Below, piece by piece: positions 57,556 to 64,000 of a stretch of DNA of 64,000 nucleotides (its first letter is position 1; every line of letters starts with the position of its first letter). The DNA lies in assembly GCA_902702965.1 (NCBI GenBank), contig CACRXP010001248.1, forward strand, positions 33,718 to 97,717, written 5' to 3'. Origin of the DNA: Spirometra erinaceieuropaei (lineage: Eukaryota; Platyhelminthes; Cestoda; Diphyllobothriidea; Diphyllobothriidae). The translations under genes and the position numbers were made by a program. The notes under the pieces were generated by a model. That model was given only the letters and a program-made list of their open reading frames with translations. It did no database searches and had not been told where the DNA came from.

Positions 57556-59629
57556 CAGCAAATGCCTCCGGAGATAGAGACTTGTGACGTTGACCGCTCT
57601 TACTCCTTTGCTGGATGCCTTAAATCGGATATGTCACGCCGGCCAATAGACATTTTGACGTGTGTTTATTAACTATTTATTGTTGCTCTTAATTCAATTC
57701 CATGACATGCTAAACTTTCACTGCCAACCGTCAGTATCTGAAGGAAATCATGCATGTCACTTAAAACTGGACGAAAGTGCTTTTTTGCAGTCTATACAGA
57801 GATGAACGCAGAACACCCCATAAGCTCTCGATATTTCTGACCCCGGGTCCAACACATGCACGTGTTTATTATCATTCCGTCTTACGGTGATCATTCATAC
57901 CTGACGGTTCCTCGGTATTTACTGTATCAAAAAACGTAGTGGATAATGTCAGGTTCATTGATAACCAAATGCGTGGCGCATTACTTTTGTCCACTAGTTG
58001 AAATATAAACCAGCAATTATGCTGAACTAGGGGAAATAACAGTCAGCATGAATGATACAGGGTGATAACCGTATAGTGTATGCAGACACACCATGAAAAC
58101 CACTTCGGAAAAGAAAAAATTGGAGGGCACTTTACGCATCTGGCATGCCAGCTTGCGATTTCTTACGGTCCGCGCGCATGGCGGAAATTTAATTCAGTTT
58201 GTTTCAATTCCTTCTCAGAAAAAATGACTTTCAGATTTTTGAGTTTCTTCTGCTTCCATATGCTACAGGCATTTATGCAGTAGCACTGGGATGTATTTGA
58301 GTTCAAATGGCCTAATAAAAGAGTGTTAATATGCACAATAATGAAGGGAATAACAAATCGACAGGGTTGATTCAGCTGCGTGTCTAAGTCAGCCATGCCA
58401 CAACCATGAATTAAAAATCCGATGAAATTGAGTTCTTCAGCAATTCAAGAAACACGCTATCGTGCGGACTCTGTTACTTGCTTTTGAAAATGTTTAAACC
58501 ACCAACCAAGTTTTATTAATTGTCAGCTGTGCCCGACAGGAGAACCCAAGTAGTCGATGCTCCTTTTCAGTCCCTCAAACTTTTGTAAACATCACTTGCT
58601 GGCAAAGAGAGAAAAATTTATTTAAACTCTTTTTAAGACAGGGACGGTGCAAATCAACCGAAAATCGAGTCTCATGTCTTCGAGAGTATCCTATACGTAC
58701 GTTATTTTAAAGATTTTGAGCCAAGATATACTACTTAGAATGGTTTAAAATTTTAATGGCACGATCCCTTTTCGGGATAATCACTGGAAAGGTTTATTTT
58801 ATCAGAAATTTTACCGCCAGAAAGATTAAGTCATCTTGGTTTTTGTAGTCGCCAAACCCAGGCAAGTCAGACTATGCGAATTAATAACTCATGTTTCATT
58901 TGGCCTACATGTACTTCGTGGTTCAGTAAAAAGTTACAATCTCCGTTCAGAGATCACTTCAGACTAATCTCAGGAAAGCAAGTTCAAATCTGTTTTAACG
59001 GTGAGTCTGCGGGATCGTAGTAGAAAGTTCTGTGAATGTTAATACCAGCCATTGTCCCATCGGCACATCGATCAGGTGTATGACCTCCTTAGTCGGATTT
59101 TTTACGGCTCATTTTCATTGATTTTCTGTCGAAGGCATTTGTGTGCGAGCTGGAAATTTCAATATTTTGCAGTAAACACACGAGCTTCAAATGAATGTCT
59201 GCGTCTAATTTCCCGGTCATTATGAAATTCTCTGTTTCGAACGAAATGAAACACGAACGACTGTAATGTGTTTCTTCGGCTTTTTTAAATAAAGGACAAA
59301 AACGGCCGCGCAGCTGTTTGCGTCATTAAAAAAACGCTCAACCCTACAAGATCTCGAATGTTATTTTGCGAGGAGTTATGAACCAAAAGGTAAGTGGCGT
59401 TTGACGCAACCCGTGTATCCATCGGGTCATTTAACGCATGTGAGTTCTGGCTTCAGTTTGATGCCCCTTCTTATATACAATGCGCTTTCGCTAGACTTAG
59501 GGAACCTTTTACACAAAAGGAAAATCCGTCTGGGCAGACGTATGGCCCAAATCATGATCGATTCACTCGGAGCCTTTTTCTAGTCATCAAAAGGATTGTA
59601 TTCCTAGCACAGAGGAAAAGATAGGCAAG
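57556..59629. other. duplicated noncoding DNA, no gene seen
   Basis: Aligns with 29,951-32,430. The empty site for the A-only TIR element is at about 58,440. Frames such as 59,394-59,624 (plus) have no counterpart in A. Confidence 0.45.
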
Positions 59630-59836
59630 ATGCAAGCTGTGGAATCAATTCAGAAGAAGAGGAATCATGTTCAGCAAAATAACATCACCAAAATGGGCGG
59701 TCAAACTGTCGGGGATAATAAAATCACCTCGACCGTGCCAGACGATGTTCTGAAAGTTACAGGCACGTTACATTCTGATGTAAGCTCAGCCCACCGTCGT
59801 GCAGGTGTTCCGTTAACAAGACCGTCTACAGCTTAA
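59630..59836 (+). CDS. possible small coding segment, decayed in copy A
   Basis: A 68-codon frame from MQAVESIQKKRNHVQ to a stop after RPSTA. The A copy (32,440-32,640) shows the same words in aligned frames: IQKKTNQVQ, then after a frame change VPDEVVRVTGT, a TGA, and HSDVSSAHRRAG. No domain is recognised, and no splice sites or promoter support it. It may be a real exon that has died in A, or chance. Confidence 0.25.
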   Translation: MQAVESIQKKRNHVQQNNITKMGGQTVGDNKITSTVPDDVLKVTGTLHSDVSSAHRRAGVPLTRPSTA

Positions 59837-59934
59837 AAGAGCGGTACTAAAATGGGGACCTAATTATAAAATAGAAAAACGGACTACAGCGGGAATTACC
59901 AGACAGCTGCCGCCTAAAGAGGAATGCGCCGGGC

Positions 59935-60430
59935 ATGAAAGAAAAGCAGTTCATCAAGAACATTCTTCGCTATGCGAGCTGGACTGTCGTGCCCGACGAT
60001 CTCCATCGGTGTCAAGACAGAGTCAAGAAGACCGAAGGCTGGGGAGGGCACAGGTGGACGGCGGGGCTAGCCCACACCTCGGCGCTTCACTGCACACCCG
60101 TTTGGTCTACACAACTTGATCAGGGTTTTAACCAACAACAAAAGTGTGGGAGCGGTAGGAATGCCAATGTGCGCAGCGTCAGTCGGCAAATAGGCCTGCC
60201 ACCACTCCCCCCAATGTTGGCATTTTTTATGATGCGCATTCCGGTAACCCCTGCCAGAATTCAATATGGCCTGCGTGTTGGTCCAGCGTATCTTCGGCGT
60301 GGCCCGTTCGGGGGGGGGGGAGAAACATTTTTCACTACCCAGACATTCACGCGATTCCTCATGCTATTGTCCCTCCACCTCGCCTGTTGTTTATCACAGG
60401 CGCCAACTCACACAACTTGACCCAATTTTC
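59935..60430 (+). repeat. interspersed repeat R3, copy 3
   Basis: Counterpart of 32,766-33,240. A run of ten or so G at 60,310-60,320 breaks any frame. No coding role is supported. Confidence 0.65.
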
Positions 60431-60499
60431 TCCGAGTATAGAACCAGTGATGTTAACCTCTTTACCAATACAAGCAAAGATGCGAGTTCCAGGAACTAG

Positions 60500-60600
60500 T
60501 TGATCAGAAGAAGAAGCGATCGCTGGAACAAGGCCTTTATTCGCCTGACGTTTCGGATTCTCACTTGAATCCATCATTAGAGACAGCAGCAGAATAAGGG
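60500..60600 (-). repeat. recurring terminal module, B only
   Basis: GAAGAAGAAGCGATCGCTGG then TTTATTCGCCTGACGTTTCG and a GGATTC/GAATCC hairpin. The same joint of AAG repeat and GCGATCGC is at 23,390-23,465. Copy A lacks it near 33,290. Probably a heavily truncated Penelope-like insertion. Confidence 0.55.
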
Positions 60601-60702
60601 GCATTAAATAGACAGACGTCCTTCATTTTTGAGTTTTTGCCTTCTCTCAGGCATGATTTTTTGCCTTTGAAACAGTAAGTACCAATAGCAGTCGCTGCTC
60701 GA

Positions 60703-61309
60703 TTTTTTGAATCGTGAAATGATCGTTCGTAAAACGTCATGTCTCTGCGTTTACCAATGTGGCTTGTAAGGTTAACTATACGGTTCGAATCCAATGCTTA
60801 ATTCTGTGAATCGCATATAGTCTCTTCTAAATACTGTAGAGAAATGTATGGTTTTCCGTATTCGGAAGGCATAAGGCATGTATTTTGGGAAGCCTGAATG
60901 CAAGTTTTAAAGCAGGTGGGGTTCAAAATTATTCCGGAATCGGAAAAGTTTATGAAAACCGATATATGCCCTTCGGCCTAGTATAGAATTAGATAAGGTA
61001 ATTTTCTATCGAATAAGGAAAAGAATGAATGTTTTTATGCATGTAATCCATAATAATAATTGGGGTTTTAAGAGCATCGGTAATCAATGATAAAAATGCA
61101 TGCCACTTAATAGTCATTTTTGCAGAGTATAGTTTTGGCATGCAGCGGAAATTAGGTTCTTTTGAAAACCGGTATCGGAAGGCAACTGAATTGTTACACA
61201 ACTTTGCTGCGTGGCAGTTAATTTTTCAACCCCACCTTATTAACCTTTTCGAAACGAAAAAGTATCTCAGAATTTCGGTTGACATTTCATAAGTTATCTC
61301 ACCTACTGT
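60703..61309 (+). mobile_element. left-truncated long-TIR element, B only
   Basis: It matches the right 60% of the copies at 15,267 and 17,296 (CGTAAAACGTCATGTCTCTG, GAGAAATGTATGGTTTTCCG, GCAGAGTATAGTTTTGGCAT) and ends GGTTGACATTTCATAAGTTA. Copy A at about 33,425 goes directly from the left to the right flank. Confidence 0.75.
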
Positions 61310-64000
61310 ATTAATGTGCAGCGGTTGCATGCAGTTGAATAAGAGATCGCTTTGTTTTATAACGTTCCTAAATTATGAGCATTTCTTTGTTTTTGGTTTG
61401 TATAATTTTTCTGGGGGGACACAGAGTTTCATTTCCGACATACATTTTATCACCGTGCACTAACGATACAACACCCAATTGACAGGAGTAAATACAAGCT
61501 AGCAAAATAACAAAAGGTGGGCATACAGGAAACGTCGCTGGCAGACTGCAGACTAAAGTATGAAAGGTTGGCCTTACCAACAAAAATATGTCGGAACCGC
61601 AACAGGATGTTCCAGGCAGACAATAGCTTCGCCATCAAATAGGACTCATGTACTCTGAAGGGGAAACCTGATTGGGAATTAAAGGCAGGCATTTCGTCAT
61701 CAGCGTACACTACGGTCCTCTACTGCGGGCGGAGGCACAGAAAATTTTCACTTTCCCAACTTCTGTTTGCCGGTGGTTATTTGAAATTAAATATGTTTTT
61801 AGTAGGTCAGTTAGTGGAGTGCATCAGCGTTTGACATCACCTTTAAGTCTGGTCTTGATCTTCCTGCCCATTTTCCTTTTGTAATGCGCATCTTCTCATA
61901 AGTGTCATTCATATAGAAAATAGAAAGTCGGTCACTGCAGAACATCTTAAATTTCGGAACACAGAAGCTATAGTACGGAATGCTGAAGGGTTTATCCACG
62001 GGAACAATAAAGAAATGTTATGCTGTGCGTCGTTGACGACCAATGAATATTTATCAGCGGGAGGAAGTTGGCTTCGCGGAAGAGCAGGTCATTTGTGATT
62101 GCCTTTGACTGAGCTCAATGGGGCAAATTTGTTTGTGTTGAGAATAACAAAAAAACTTGCGACTATTGTTTGCCAGGTATTATATCCAACCTACGCATTA
62201 AACGGAAAGGACGGCCGTGTGCTGCAGTGCAGGACTGAGGACAATATTTGGTTGATAATTTCAAGTGCTCAGTACGGATGGGGTTCCGTTTATAGGAAGT
62301 TAACATGGTTGCGGTAAGTGAACCGCTTGGAGGACCCCTGTCAAATTTTGGTTGTTACTGCTTTTGGTCAAAAAGCATGAATTAAAACTTATGATCTTTT
62401 AGTCCCTAGTAAGTGAAATGATGTGTTAGTACGATTTGAACTGTCACCTCGAGTAATTGAATTTGTTAAAAAAAATATCAATATATTTTATGCACGAAAT
62501 TCATACGGTCAGTTGTATTTAAAAGATCTCATTTTTTACTCAAGGTAAATGCTTACAAGCTATTTGAGTGTGATCGTCCGCAGCAATGACTCAGAGTGGT
62601 AAACTGGAGCTCTAATATATCGTTCTGTGCATTTGTCGACGTCTATATTTGAGCTAGGCCATTGTGCTTCAGTTAGACTGGGGCAAAATTGACCAATTAT
62701 GACTGAAGACAGTGCAAATCAGGTTCAACCACTGCTCAGATGAAATCGGTTAAGTTAACTGTCCACAACGTCGCCTACAATCTTTAGTCTCTCTCTTGGG
62801 TAATCAAATGCGAAGACTTATAATAAACAAAAGCATTTTTTTCATCGACCATTCACATCAAATATTGGAGTATGGATTCGAAAGCGAGGTCCTTTTCCAT
62901 TACATTGCTCTTAAACTCAGTTAAGAACCCGATTTTGTCGAAAAAACCAAACAGTAAAACCGGAATTTCAAGTGACAATTTGATTTCGCTATTATGACCA
63001 TTCGATAGGTCATTCAAGTTGCCTTTACACGCCTATCGTTTCTGAACTGGCGACTTTTGCGTTATTCTGCATCCTTTTACATCAGATCAAATGAACCACA
63101 GGAAAAGTAGAAAATCAAAATGGAAAAAAGCGCGAATTCATAACTCTTCATGTGTCCGTTTGAAAATCGCGAGGGAGGATGTCCGTTGTGTGCCGCACAG
63201 CACAGTGGGTGCAAGAACTGTATGAAGACGGATTACGGGGAGGCGGAATCAGGCGCATTTGCTGACAAGGCCTGGTCTGCACTCGACGGACGAAGATTTT
63301 ACGTAACAAGGAAAAGGGTAGAGCGGTTTCGATCCAAACTGTGAGAGAAGCCATATTCAGATACAGCCACAGAGTTATTCCATTAGTTGGCCATCTTCCA
63401 AGCTATGGTTTTTGGCGCATCATAGTAGTTTGAAATCTCATAAGATGATCTATAAAGAGGAATATGGACAAACTTCCATGGGAAAGAGTCCCCAGAGTCG
63501 TCTCTCCCTCTCAATATTCCCTCTGTTATCACCAGACTGCAGTCCGAACCGAGTCTTCTGGTACGGGATTTGGGCGCAAGCAACTGTCAGAGCTAGAGAA
63601 TGCGTCTGCTCGTGCCGCGCTTGATCTGACTCCCAGCGCAGCACACTGCGTTTTCGCGCAAAGTGGGTCAACGGCTCGGGTCTCACGGACATCAGAGTGC
63701 CGCCGAGGACATTTTGTGAAATCTTGGCGTGTTACGGGGGGGGAGGGCTGATCGCGTATTTGGCACATACAGATGAGCTGTTTTAGCTCCGTCCGCCACC
63801 GCTCCCGATCTCAGAATCTGTTGACTGACCGGCTTGGACAGAAAAATGGTGTACGGGAGGTAGAATAGGGAGTAAGTTCGACTCTCAACGCATCTCCGTC
63901 ACCATAAACAATTTGATGACTTTGAGGGTATCAGAGTGCACTAAAAAACTGAGGCATGGGATGTTGCCAACTCAGGCCTCGCAGTAAACTCACTGTGTGT
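61310..64000. other. right end of the window, no gene recognised
   Basis: Aligns with 33,430-36,190. The GC-richer module at 63,445-63,900 is the partner of 35,640-36,090. The two have open frames in different registers, so I call no gene. Confidence 0.4.

Larger units (their letters stand above)
41860..64000 (+). repeat. copy B of the long direct segmental duplication
   Basis: Counterpart of 8,095-36,190, in the same orientation; it runs off the right edge of the window. Offsets to A shrink from 33.8 kb at the left to 27.8 kb at the right because A carries extra insertions. B-only segments are about 49,640-50,480, 56,434-56,849, 60,490-60,600 and 60,703-61,309. Confidence 0.88.

Noticed and set aside
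1..64000. CRISPR arrays, bacterial operons, riboswitches, prophage
   Set aside because: No regularly spaced direct repeats, no gene clusters, and clear eukaryotic introns and retroelements throughout.

Overview
The window looks like intergenic and intronic DNA of a parasitic flatworm (Platyhelminthes). Coding exons are small and isolated, introns are several kilobases long with GT-AG borders, and there are no operons. The repeats are a Ty3/gypsy element, Penelope-like elements with GIY-YIG endonuclease, a CR1/Jockey-like LINE, tRNA-derived SINEs and TIR elements. From remembered family resemblance only, a diphyllobothriidean-type cestode is my first guess and a trematode the second. The genus cannot be settled from the sequence alone.

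Layout. (1) 1-8,095: a degraded Penelope-like element (minus strand, about 1.69-2.24 kb) and one nearly intact, young Ty3/gypsy retrotransposon (3,192-7,880, 346-bp LTRs, GACAG target duplication). (2) Two direct copies of a long unit, copy A (about 8,095-36,190) and copy B (about 41,860 to the window end). They can be followed collinearly by eye across many anchors but differ by transposon insertions and many indels. Copy A carries a 4.6-kb block at 9.57-14.2 kb that B lacks. (3) Between them, 36.2-41.4 kb, is mostly anonymous DNA with a minus-strand LINE remnant at 38.3-39.5 kb.

Genes. Each copy holds, on the minus strand, two exons of the same small membrane-protein gene. Exon 1 encodes 57 codons with one transmembrane segment and exon 2 encodes 48 codons with a second one. 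A phase-2 intron of 6,654 bp (A) or 6,640 bp (B) joins them. Exons are about 88-94% identical between A and B and free of indels, while the flanks are much more diverged, so both genes look constrained. About 1.1 kb upstream of each start codon (after subtracting a transposon in B) lies a block with 47 bp of perfect identity, a candidate promoter or untranslated exon. On the plus strand, copy A has a terminal exon (14,775-14,952) of another small membrane protein. Its acceptor has the same phase and also opens with a transmembrane segment. In B the matching exon is frameshifted and has lost its polyadenylation signal.

The A/B pair also works as an internal clock. Several transposons sit in one copy with a recognisable empty site in the other, so they inserted after the duplication. 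Others are shared and therefore older. I did not find the remaining exons of either gene with confidence.
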